This document shows positions 1 to 6,250 of a stretch of 6,285 bases of DNA, piece by piece. The notes below the pieces were generated by a model. It saw only the letters and a program-made list of their open reading frames with translations, had not been told where the DNA came from and ran no database searches. The stretch covers positions 1-6,285 of the forward strand of contig JAGSPS010000352.1 in assembly GCA_018262315.1 (NCBI GenBank), read 5' to 3'. This DNA comes from Deltaproteobacteria bacterium. GTDB taxonomy: Bacteria > Myxococcota_A > UBA9160 > PR03. The translations under genes were made by a program, and so were the position numbers. Positions within the stretch are counted from its first letter, which is position 1. Each line of letters begins with the position of its first letter.

Positions 1-270
1 CAGGTGCTGCTGCGTCGCGGCGACGTGCCGCACCTCACGCAGTTCGCGCAGGCTCGGCTCGCGGCCGGGCAGATCGCAGCCGGTCACGCGCATGCCGACA
101 TGTGGGAGATCTTCTTCGCAACGGAAGGCGAGGGAGCGATCGAGATCGACGGCGTCGTGCACGCGCTCCCGGCCGGCAGCTGTATCGCCATTGCGCCCGG
201 GGAGACCCACGAGTTGCGCAACCCGGGTGACGGCGAGCTGGTCGTGCTCTACTTCGGCATCAAGGCGTAG
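1..270 (+). CDS. Small single-domain cupin protein, 5' end cut by the window edge
   Basis: This reads as a cupin, a small beta-barrel that binds a metal; the ligand or reaction cannot be told. The frame is open to the left edge. Counting from the GTG at 4 there are 88 residues. Cupin motif 1 is clear: a Gly at 22, five residues, H28-x-H30, four residues, E35, six residues, then Gly. Motif 2 is P65-G66-x-x-H69-x3-N73. H28, H30, E35 and H69 are therefore the expected metal ligands. Members of this kind usually have some 15-25 residues before this point, so the true start is probably outside the window and the GTG at 4 may be internal. The stop TAG lies inside the end of the convergent VOC gene. 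The family is certain, the role unknown. Confidence 0.8.
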   Translation, partial: QVLLRRGDVPHLTQFAQARLAAGQIAAGHAHADMWEIFFATEGEGAIEIDGVVHALPAGSCIAIAPGETHELRNPGDGELVVLYFGIKA

Positions 271-1042
271 GCGCCTCGACGAGTCGCAACGCGGTTCCCG
301 CGATCCAGCAGGCATTGCCTTCGACGCGCAGCCCGCGCTGTTTCGCCGTGGCGAGCGCGCGCTCGCGCGCGGCGTGGCTCGCCTCGACCAGTTCGACGCC
401 CACGAGGCCTTCGCCGCGCCCGCGCGCAGGCTGGAAGCGCAGCGTCGCAGCGTCGAGCGCGATCGCGAAGACGCCGCCGCCGAGCGCCGACGCGGGACGG
501 TCGAGCAGCGCTCCCCAATGCGCGGCGAGGCCGGCTGCGTCGTCACTCGCGAGCGTCGCGCCGGCGATTTTCGTGACGACCTCGCGGCGCACGTGACGCT
601 GCCACTCGCGACCGGCCCAATCCCAGCTCTCGGGTGGTTTCGACTCGTCGAGCGACAAGATCGCGCCGCCCACGTCGCGCGGATGGAGGTGGATCGTCGC
701 GGTGTGGCCGGCGGCGTGCGCGTGCTCGAAGACGATGCGCACCTGTTCGCGCTGCATCCGCGCGCGCGCCGCGGCGAGATCGTCGACCTGGACGATCACC
801 ATGTAGCCCGTGTCGCCGCCGCGCCGCGCTAGCAGCCGGGCGGCCGAGGCGTCGTCGCGCACGGGCGACACGACTTCGAGGAAGGTGTCGCCGACCGGGA
901 GCACCGCATTGACGAGTCCGAACACGGCGACGCCCGGATCGCGGTAGGCGACATCCAACCCGAGCACGGCGGAGAGATCGGCGACCGTCTGGTCGAGATC
1001 ACGTGCCAGCAGCGCGATCTGCCGCAAGCGCATCGGATTCAT
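260..1042 (-). CDS. VOC superfamily (glyoxalase-like domain) protein
   Basis: This encodes 260 residues of the vicinal oxygen chelate superfamily, glyoxalase-like type. The first betaalphabetabetabeta module spans about residues 5-135. It opens with LRQIALLARDLDQTV and contains GDTFLEVVSP (E56), GYMVIVQVDDLAAAR (79-94) and HLHPRDVGGAILSLD (118-132). E56 and H118/H120 are candidate metal ligands. A weaker second module follows at about 155-258. The reaction cannot be assigned: members include epimerases, lyases, dioxygenases and resistance proteins. The ATG at 1042 is chosen because the family homology starts there; the ATG at 1033 is an alternative. Neither has a good ribosome binding site. 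The frame stays open up to 1198 but that part lies inside korB and does not look coding. It is probably the third gene of the kor operon, 28 bases after korB. Its TGA overlaps the cupin gene end by 11 bases. Confidence 0.85.
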   Translation of the reverse strand: MNPMRLRQIALLARDLDQTVADLSAVLGLDVAYRDPGVAVFGLVNAVLPVGDTFLEVVSPVRDDASAARLLARRGGDTGYMVIVQVDDLAAARARMQREQVRIVFEHAHAAGHTATIHLHPRDVGGAILSLDESKPPESWDWAGREWQRHVRREVVTKIAGATLASDDAAGLAAHWGALLDRPASALGGGVFAIALDAATLRFQPARGRGEGLVGVELVEASHAARERALATAKQRGLRVEGNACWIAGTALRLVEAPTP

Positions 1043-1070
1043 TGCCGGTGCCGCAGCAATCCGTTCGAGG

Positions 1071-2099
1071 TCAGCCGCTGATCGTCCAGGTGTCGGAACC
1101 GTGCAGCAGCTTGCGGAGGTCGCCGGGCCCGCGCGCCTCGATCGCATCGTGGACCTGCCCTTCGAGCAACATTTCGTAGCTGGGCCGCTCGACCTCACGC
1201 AGCACGCCGACGGGGATCGGGAACGTCGGGGGTGCCAGCGTCGCGAGCACGGCGGCGTAGCCGGGACTCTCGAGCTTCTCGTCGTGCACGGTCACGCCGG
1301 CCGCGACGGGGTCCTCGTCGTCGCGCAGCGCGATCACCTGGGCGACGCCGTGTTCGATGCGGATGCCGCGGCGTCGTCCGCGCGCGCCCCACACGAGGGG
1401 TTTGCCGTGCTCGAGCGGAAGACCGGCTTCGACGCGCGTCTTCTTGTCCTCGATCTCCGCCCATTCGCCGTCGTTGTAGACCACGCAGTTCTGGAGGATC
1501 TCGATGAACGAAGTGCCCTTGTGCTCGTAGGCGCGGCGCAGAACGTGCTGCATGCTGCTCGCGTCGACGTCGACGGTACGCGCGACGAAGGTGGCGCCGG
1601 CGCCGAGCGCGAACGCGATCGGGTCGAGCGGGTTGTCGATCACGCCCATCGGGATCGACTTGTTGCGCACCCCCATCCGCGAGGTCGGCGAGAACTGCCC
1701 CTTGGTGAGGCCGTAGATGCGGTTGTTGAAGAGCAGGATCTGCAGGTTCACGTTGCGCCGCAGTACGTGCAGCATGTGATTGCCGCCGATCGAAAGTCCG
1801 TCGCCATCGCCCGTCAGGACCCACACGGACAGCTCCGGGCGCGAGATCTTGATGCCCGTCGCGAACGCGGGCGCTCGGCCGTGGATCGTGTGGAAGCCGT
1901 AGGTGTTCATGTAATACGGGAAGCGGCTCGAGCAACCGATTCCCGAGACGAACACGAAGTTCTCGCGCGGAATCCCCAGCTCGGGCAACACGCGCTGCAC
2001 GTTGGCCAGCACCGAGTAGTCGCCGCAGCCGGGACACCAGCGAACTTCCTGGTCGGATTCGAAATCTTTCTTCGTGAGCTTTTCAATCGGTTCGGCCAC
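1071..2099 (-). CDS. korB: 2-oxoacid:ferredoxin oxidoreductase, beta subunit (probably 2-oxoglutarate)
   Basis: This is the thiamine-diphosphate-binding beta subunit of a cytoplasmic oxidoreductase that converts a 2-oxoacid plus CoA to acyl-CoA and CO2, reducing ferredoxin. At 342 residues it has normal length and looks intact. The ThDP/Mg motif is GDG (97-99), 25 residues, then NN (125-126). WCPGCGDYSVLANVQ (21-35) is a strong family signature. C22, C25, C56 (GIGCSSR) and C205 (LQNCVVYN) match, by position, the four Cys that hold the single [4Fe-4S] cluster in Sulfolobus-type enzymes. The start is GTG, directly after the TAA of korA, with GGGAG 8 bases upstream (2108-2112), so translational coupling to korA is likely. 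Similarity to the two-subunit KorAB of mycobacteria and myxobacteria favours 2-oxoglutarate, but the substrate cannot be proven from sequence. Confidence 0.93.
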   Translation of the reverse strand: MAEPIEKLTKKDFESDQEVRWCPGCGDYSVLANVQRVLPELGIPRENFVFVSGIGCSSRFPYYMNTYGFHTIHGRAPAFATGIKISRPELSVWVLTGDGDGLSIGGNHMLHVLRRNVNLQILLFNNRIYGLTKGQFSPTSRMGVRNKSIPMGVIDNPLDPIAFALGAGATFVARTVDVDASSMQHVLRRAYEHKGTSFIEILQNCVVYNDGEWAEIEDKKTRVEAGLPLEHGKPLVWGARGRRRGIRIEHGVAQVIALRDDEDPVAAGVTVHDEKLESPGYAAVLATLAPPTFPIPVGVLREVERPSYEMLLEGQVHDAIEARGPGDLRKLLHGSDTWTISG

Positions 2100-2107
2100 T
2101 TATGCGA

Positions 2108-2112
2108 CTCCC
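2108..2112 (-). promoter_or_regulatory. Ribosome binding site of korB
   Basis: GGGAG on the minus strand, 8 bases before the GTG of korB and inside the last codons of korA. It supports the GTG at 2099 as the start and an arrangement in which ribosomes finishing korA re-initiate on korB. Confidence 0.65.
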
Positions 2113-3308
2113 AGTATGCGCTCGATGCCAGCCCGCACGTCGGCGATCTTGAACGGCTGACCCTGCACCTTGTTGAGGCTCTCGACGGGCAGCAGGAACT
2201 CGGCGCGCAGCAGACGCGAGAGCTGCCCCATGTTCAGCTCGGCGACCAACACGTGCTCGAAGCGGCGCAGCACCTCGCCGAGGTTCGGCGCGAATGGATT
2301 CAGGTGGCGCAGATGCACGCTCGCGACGTCGTGTCCCGCGGCGCGCGCTTCGTCGACCGCCGAGGTGATCGCGCCGTGGGTGCTGCCCCAGCCGACCACC
2401 AGCAACTTGCCCGTGTCGGCTCCGTACGGCGTGACGGGCGCAATCCCAGCTGCGATGCGCGCGATCTTCTCGCGGCGCAGATCGGTCATGCGCTGGTGGT
2501 TCTCGGGCACGTACGAGACGTTGCCCCGACCGTCCTGCTTCTCGAGACCGCCGATGCGGTGCTCGAGGCCGGGTGTGCCCGGGACCGCCCAGGGACGCGC
2601 CAGCGTCTCGGCGTTGCGCAGATAGGGCATGAAGCCTTCGACCTCGGTGCGGAGCTGGACCGGGTGGCGCGGCAGCGTGTCGACGTCTGGAATCAGCCAC
2701 GGCTCGGCGCTGTTCGCGAGATACGAGTCGGAGAGCACGATCACGGGCGTCATGTAGTCGACGGCGATTCGGAACGCTTCGAGCATCACCGAGAAACATT
2801 CGCCTGGCGTCGCAGGCGCGAGGATCGGAAGCACGCTGTCGGAGTTGCGCCCGTAGAGCGCACAGAGCAGGTCGGCCTGCTCCTCCTTGGTCGGGAGCCC
2901 GGTGGAGGGACCCGCACGCTGCACGTCCACGATCACCAGCGGCAGCTCTGCGACGAACGCGAGGTTGATCGTCTCCTGCTTGAGCAACAGCCCCGGCCCA
3001 CTCGTCACGGTGAGGCCGAGCATCCCCGCGAAGGATGCGCCCACGGCGGCCGCCGCGGCTGCGATCTCGTCCTCGGCCTGGAAGGTCTTGACGCCGAAGT
3101 TGCGGTGCTTGGCCAGCTCATGGAGGATTTCGGTGGCGGGCGTGATCGGATAGGCGCCCATAACGAGCGGTCGCTCCATGCACACGCTGGCTGCGACACA
3201 GCCGAGTGCGAGGGCGGTGTTGCCGGTGATGTTGCGGTAGACGCCGGGCTGGATCTTGGCGCCGGGCACCGAGAAGGAGACCGGGAAGAGTTCGCTGGTC
3301 TCGCCAAA

Positions 3309-3313
3309 GTGTA
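3309..3313 (-). other. Frame switch and missing segment in korA
   Basis: Read on the minus strand, TAC at 3313-3311 is the last gamma-domain Tyr (YWLY), and CAC at 3311-3309 opens the alpha-domain frame (HFGETSE). The two frames share base 3311. Both sides match the family up to this point, so the boundary is sharp. Family members normally carry a helical stretch of about 33-34 residues here. The missing DNA is therefore about 100 bases, and its length is not a multiple of three. Confidence 0.85.
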
Positions 3314-3862
3314 GAGCCAGTACATCAGGCCGAGTGCAAAGAAGTTCTTCGAGCGACCCGCCTCGCGTTGCGAGATCGAGAGACCCTTCACCGCCTCGAG
3401 GGTGAGACGCGTCATCGGGATCTCGACGAGCCGGTAGCGCTCGCGCACATCCGGCAGCGGGTCGGCTTGATACCCGGCGCGCTCGAGATTCTTTTCCGTG
3501 AACGCGTCGGTGTTGATGATCACCATGCCACTGCGGCGCAAGTCGGCGAGCGAAGCGCGCAGCGCGGCCGGGTTGAACGCGACGAGCACGTCGGCCTGGT
3601 CGGCAGGGGTGCGAATGTCCTCGGAGGAAAAGTGGATCTGGTAGCCCGATACGCCGGCGAGGGTGCCGGCCGGGGCGCGGATTTCGGCGGGGAAATCGGG
3701 GAACGTCGAGATGTCGTTGCCGGCCAGCGCGGTCGACTCGGTGAACTTGGTGCCGGTGAGCTGCACACCGTCTCCGGAATCGCCTGCGAAGCGGATCGCG
3801 ACCCGTTCGAGGCGTTCCTGCGGCTTGTGGCTCGCGACGACAGACCCCTGCGACTGTGACAA

Positions 3863-4120
3863 CTCGACCTCCGCGTGGAGGTCTGAGTGTATCCGCGGAC
3901 TCTGTGGCCGAAAGGCCCGAGTTCGCCATCCCTCGCGATCCGTGCGCGAGACCAGCCGTCCGCCCGGCGACACCTGGTTCCCGGGCCGCGTCGGCTGCGC
4001 ACGGCTGCGCTGCTGCGAAAACGATCCAACCGGAACCCATCGTACGGACGCGCGCTTCTGGGGCTCGCCTGCCAGCGCGCGAGCCTCAAGCTGCGCGTCG
4101 GCGGCGCCGATACGCGGGGC
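3863..4120. other. Divergent intergenic region between korA and the plus-strand block
   Basis: This holds 258 bases without a convincing gene. Besides the hairpin at 3866-3883 it contains GGCC-GAAA-GGCC (3906-3917), CTCGCG/CGCGAG separated by 7 bases (3932-3950), and the 9-base direct repeat CGGCTGCGC at 3992-4000 and 4002-4010. Minus-strand TACACT (3891-3886) is a weak -10-like match upstream of korA without a clear -35 box. A plus-strand frame is open across the region from a GTG at 3887, but it has less G/C at third codon positions and is rich in Arg, Pro and Ser, so I treat it as non-coding, except perhaps for its last 20-25 codons. Promoters for both directions are expected here, but none can be named firmly. 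Confidence 0.5.
3866..3883 (-). promoter_or_regulatory. Perfect inverted repeat holding the korA ribosome binding site
   Basis: GACCTCC-loop of 4-GGAGGTC, a perfect 7-bp inverted repeat. On the minus strand the 3' arm contains GGAGG (3868-3872), 5 bases before the proposed TTG start of korA, so folding would hide the ribosome binding site. On the plus strand the opposite arm gives GGAGG (3877-3881), 5 bases before a GTG at 3887. It could act as an RNA hairpin controlling korA translation, as a DNA operator between divergent genes, or be chance in GC-rich DNA. Confidence 0.5.
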
Positions 4121-4837
4121 ATGTTCGTCGCGCGGAGTCGACCGCTGTTGCTCGTCGAGGATCGCCTCCTCGCGCTGCGCATGTCGCTGAACGCACCCGT
4201 GCTCGCGACCGCCGAGCTACCCGCGGGCCCGGCGCGCGCGGCGATCGTGGTGCACGCGCAAGGCGCTTCGCGCTGCTTCTCGATCGTGATCCGCTCGCTG
4301 CGCAACGGCGCGTCGGTCATCTACGAACTCGAGGGCGACGAATTGGACGAGGACAGCGGGTGGGCGGTCGCACTCGATGCCTCGCTCTCGTTCGGCGAGA
4401 GCATGGGATTTCTCTTCGACGACGAGATGCTGGTCGACCGCCGTCCCGAGACGCTGCGTCGCGCGCTCGTGCGACTGCACGAGATCCTCGCGCCGCCGGA
4501 CGTGTCCGATGACGATTCCCACGCGACCTCCGCGCTGGAAGGCGCCGCCGAGGAGCCGGTCGAGATCCTGCTCGAAGATGAACTCGACCACGCGGCGGTA
4601 GCCGTGCCGGCCGCGCCGCTCGTGCTGCTCTCGAAGTTTCGCGGCGCTCCGCCGGTTCAGGAGGGAGCGGTCGAAGCGGCGCCACGGAGCGAGAGCCAGC
4701 CCGTTCCCGCGAAGCCCGGCACTGCCGTGCGTGGCGGCGCGACGCTCGGTCGCGTGCGTCCGGTGCGAATGCGCGCCGTCGATCCCGATGCAGGGCCGAA
4801 GCTGGACCCGCTGGTGCGCCTGCTCGCCGACTTCTGA
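4121..4837 (+). CDS. Hypothetical protein, possibly a diverged PilZ-like domain with a disordered tail
   Basis: I do not recognise this gene with confidence. From the ATG at 4121 it has 238 residues and no signal peptide or membrane segment. Residues about 1-120 look folded: GMFVARSRPLLLVEDRLLAL around the start, alternating beta-like stretches (AIVVHA, CFSIVIRSL, SVIYELEG), then GWAVALDASLSFGESMGFLF and a helix, ETLRRALVRLHEIL. From about 125 to 200 it is acidic and Ala/Pro/Glu-rich, probably disordered, ending in DPLVRLLADF. The opening vaguely resembles the core of myxobacterial PilZ-like domains (G-G/M-F-x-x-x-x-x-P-L), but the Arg motif that binds c-di-GMP is not seen. If that likeness is real, the true start would lie upstream; GTG 3887, with GGAGG before it, is the only upstream choice in frame, and ATG 4181 is a downstream choice. 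It lies 55 bases before the TPR lipoprotein gene. Confidence 0.65.
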   Translation: MFVARSRPLLLVEDRLLALRMSLNAPVLATAELPAGPARAAIVVHAQGASRCFSIVIRSLRNGASVIYELEGDELDEDSGWAVALDASLSFGESMGFLFDDEMLVDRRPETLRRALVRLHEILAPPDVSDDDSHATSALEGAAEEPVEILLEDELDHAAVAVPAAPLVLLSKFRGAPPVQEGAVEAAPRSESQPVPAKPGTAVRGGATLGRVRPVRMRAVDPDAGPKLDPLVRLLADF

Positions 4838-4875
4838 TTCGATCCGATTCGAGTCGCTACTTCCCGCGACGCGAT

Positions 4876-4889
4876 CCTCCGAGGAGGGG
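4876..4889 (+). promoter_or_regulatory. Strong ribosome binding site of the TPR lipoprotein, preceded by its complement
   Basis: GAGGAGGGG (4881-4889) lies just before the ATG at 4893 and fixes that start over upstream positions in the same frame. CCTCC (4876-4880) comes directly before it. CCTC (4876-4879) can pair with GAGG (4884-4887) around a 4-base loop, which would partly cover the site. The hairpin is short and may be weak in vivo. Confidence 0.6.
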
Positions 4890-4892
4890 ACC

Positions 4893-5765
4893 ATGGACCA
4901 AATGACTGCGAAGCTTCGAGTCGTCACGCGCTGCGCGCTCGCCGCCGCACTCGCAGTCGGATCGGCGCTCGGCTGTGCCACGGCCCCGTCGCCCGAAACG
5001 AAATCCGTGGCAGCGAGTCCGCCGTCGTCGCGCAACGCATCGCAACGCGATCGGCTCGATGGCAGTGCGGAACTCAGCCAGCCGCAGCGGCGCGCGCGCG
5101 TGCACTATCAGACCGCCATCGATCACTTGCGACAGGACCGCCCGCCCGAAGCGGTCGGCGAACTGCTGAGCGCCGAGCGCTTCGACCCGATGGACGAGGA
5201 GATCCAGTTCGCGCTCGCCGAGGCATACCGGCGCCAGGGCCGCGACGCCGAGACCGAGGCGCACCTGCTGCGCGCGCTCCAGATCCGTCCCAACTACCAC
5301 GAGGCGCGCTTGAATCTGGCGGCGTTCTACATCTCGGTCGAACGCATCGAGGAGGCGGTCCCGCTGCTGAATCAGATGCTGGCGGACCCGACCTTCCCGT
5401 CGCCGTGGCGCGCGCTCACGAATCTCGGCTGGGCCGAGTACCGCCTCGGTCGTCTCGACGAAGCGCACCAGCACCTCTCGCTGGCCGTCGACTATCGACC
5501 GGACTACTGGCCCGCGCGCTTGAATCTCGGCATCCTCGAAGGTGAACGGGGAAATCGTGCCGAAGCGATCCAGCACTTCGAGCGCGTGCTCGAGGGCAAA
5601 CCCAGCCCGCTCGCGGAAGCGGAGGTGCGCTATCGGCTCGCCGAGCAGCTCCTCGCGCTCGGCGACAAGAAAGGCGCCGTTCGGCACCTCACGGTGGCCA
5701 GCGACCTGCGGCCGAATGGACCATGGAGCAAGCGGAGCGCCGAGTACCTGAAGACGCTGCACTAG
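4893..5765 (+). CDS. TPR-repeat lipoprotein, PilW/PilF-like
   Basis: This encodes 290 residues. The N-terminus is a lipoprotein signal: K7 and R9, a hydrophobic stretch, then lipobox ALGC with the lipidated Cys at 28. The residue after Cys is Ala, not Asp, which favours the outer membrane in a Gram-negative cell. A Ser/Pro-rich linker (29-58) leads to about six tetratricopeptide repeats (roughly 66-99, 101-134, 135-168, 171-206, 207-240, 245-280), with typical elements such as ALAEAYRRQGRDAE, ALQIRPNYHEARLNLA, NLGWAEYRLGRLDEA and LNLGILEGERGNRAEA. Such proteins are scaffolds; the PilF/PilW group helps assemble the type IV pilus secretin. The next gene is RodZ-like and overlaps it, as in pilF/pilW-rodZ neighbourhoods. 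With no other pilus genes in view, a pilus role is an inference. Start chosen for the strong ribosome binding site and signal peptide. Confidence 0.88.
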   Translation: MDQMTAKLRVVTRCALAAALAVGSALGCATAPSPETKSVAASPPSSRNASQRDRLDGSAELSQPQRRARVHYQTAIDHLRQDRPPEAVGELLSAERFDPMDEEIQFALAEAYRRQGRDAETEAHLLRALQIRPNYHEARLNLAAFYISVERIEEAVPLLNQMLADPTFPSPWRALTNLGWAEYRLGRLDEAHQHLSLAVDYRPDYWPARLNLGILEGERGNRAEAIQHFERVLEGKPSPLAEAEVRYRLAEQLLALGDKKGAVRHLTVASDLRPNGPWSKRSAEYLKTLH

Positions 5766-6250
5766 CGTCGCGCGAGCGCGCCGAGCCGATCGGCGCGTTT
5801 CTCGCGCGCCAGCGCGTGCTGCGTGGGATCACGCTCGAGCAGCTCGCCGAGACCACGCGGATACCGATCCGCGCGCTGGCGCGGCTCGAAGCGGGCGTCT
5901 TCGACGCCGAGCCCGACGGCTTTGCGCGCGGCTTCGTCCGGACCGTCGCGGCTGCGCTCGGTCTCCCACCCGATGAAACCGTCGCGCGCATGCTGCCCGA
6001 AGCGAACCCCGACGACCGGCATCGCGGTCGCGTCGCGATCTGGTTGAGACGCGGCGTCGCGACCGCCGCCGCGCTCTTCGCGATGATGCTGGCGATCTGG
6101 ACGGTCACCGGTCGTCAGCTGCTACCCACCAGTTGGAATCGAAACCGCGAAGAGCTGCTCCATCGCCACGACGCCATCCGCGCGCTGGCGGAGGAGACGA
6201 TCGAGAAGGGCGCACATCCGGTGGAGGAGAGCCCGCGCGAAGGCCCCTGA
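5723..6250 (+). CDS. RodZ-like HTH protein with one membrane segment and a short tail
   Basis: This encodes 175 residues. Residues about 22-92 form a RodZ/HTH_25-type helix-turn-helix: IGAFLARQRVLRGITLEQLAE, then TTRIPIRALARLEAG and FDAEPDGFARGFVRTVAAALGLPPDE, the F-ARGF-R-A-LGL pattern typical of RodZ. A basic stretch (R101-R110) precedes one membrane helix (about 111-130, ATAAALFAMMLAIW), giving N-in, C-out topology. RodZ links MreB filaments to the membrane and cell-wall machinery. Here only some 45 residues follow the helix, so the extracytoplasmic domain of full RodZ proteins is absent; it may be a reduced member or another HTH membrane protein. The ATG at 5723 lies inside the TPR gene (43-base overlap) and is the only reasonable start before the HTH, though its ribosome binding site is weak. 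The overlap implies coupled expression. Confidence 0.82.
   Translation: MEQAERRVPEDAALASRERAEPIGAFLARQRVLRGITLEQLAETTRIPIRALARLEAGVFDAEPDGFARGFVRTVAAALGLPPDETVARMLPEANPDDRHRGRVAIWLRRGVATAAALFAMMLAIWTVTGRQLLPTSWNRNREELLHRHDAIRALAEETIEKGAHPVEESPREGP

Larger units (their letters stand above)
2100..3862 (-). pseudogene. korA: 2-oxoacid:ferredoxin oxidoreductase, fused gamma-alpha subunit, broken by an internal deletion/frameshift
   Basis: This is the partner of korB: an N-terminal gamma domain fused to the alpha (pyrimidine-binding) domains. The first 184 codons (3862-3311) carry the gamma domain, with RFAGDSGDGVQLTG at residues 24-37, FPAEIRAPAGT, and ending in FFALGLMYWLY. From 3311 the protein continues one frame over with FGETSELFP, YRNITGN, the alpha signature YPITP (3152-3138), FQAEDEIAA, TSGPGLLLK, GGPSTGLP-like AGPSTGLPTKEEQ, and a C-terminal domain to the TAA at 2100 (about 403 codons). 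Intact homologues have about 33-34 residues between YWLY and GETSE; here they are missing and the frame changes. As written, the gamma frame runs on in non-homologous sequence to 3005. The start is TTG at 3862, with GGAGG 5 bases upstream; no ATG or GTG lies nearer the homology. True lesion or assembly error cannot be separated here. Confidence 0.88.

Noticed and set aside
92..832. Plus-strand open frame of 246 codons
   Set aside because: It starts inside the cupin gene in the wrong frame and then lies antisense to the VOC gene; the composition is Arg-rich with no recognisable domain.
1043..1198. Longer N-terminus for the VOC protein
   Set aside because: The extra 52 codons mostly lie inside korB and show no VOC homology; the domain begins at about the Met at 1042 or 1033.
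3267..3269. Separate start (GTG) for an independent alpha subunit, as in enzymes with split gamma and alpha
   Set aside because: There is no good ribosome binding site, the start lies after FGETSE, and the missing segment argues for damage or an artefact rather than a designed split.
1101..3314. Plus-strand open frame of 737 codons
   Set aside because: It is antisense to korB and most of korA, rich in Arg, His and Val, has no family signature, and follows from GC-rich codon use on the other strand.
3312..4040. Upstream part of the alpha-domain frame read as a single long korA
   Set aside because: Above 3311 this frame is an Arg/Pro-rich shadow of the gamma domain and of the intergenic region; the family signatures are in the other frame.
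4731..4892. Upstream extension of the TPR gene frame
   Set aside because: It overlaps the end of the preceding gene and would bury the lipoprotein signal; the ATG at 4893 has a strong ribosome binding site.
4217..5035. Minus-strand open frame of 272 codons
   Set aside because: It is antisense to the hypothetical gene and the start of the TPR gene, crosses the gap between them, and has no recognisable domain.
4857..5762. Minus-strand open frame of 301 codons
   Set aside because: It is fully antisense to the TPR lipoprotein, whose signal peptide, lipobox and repeats are clear.
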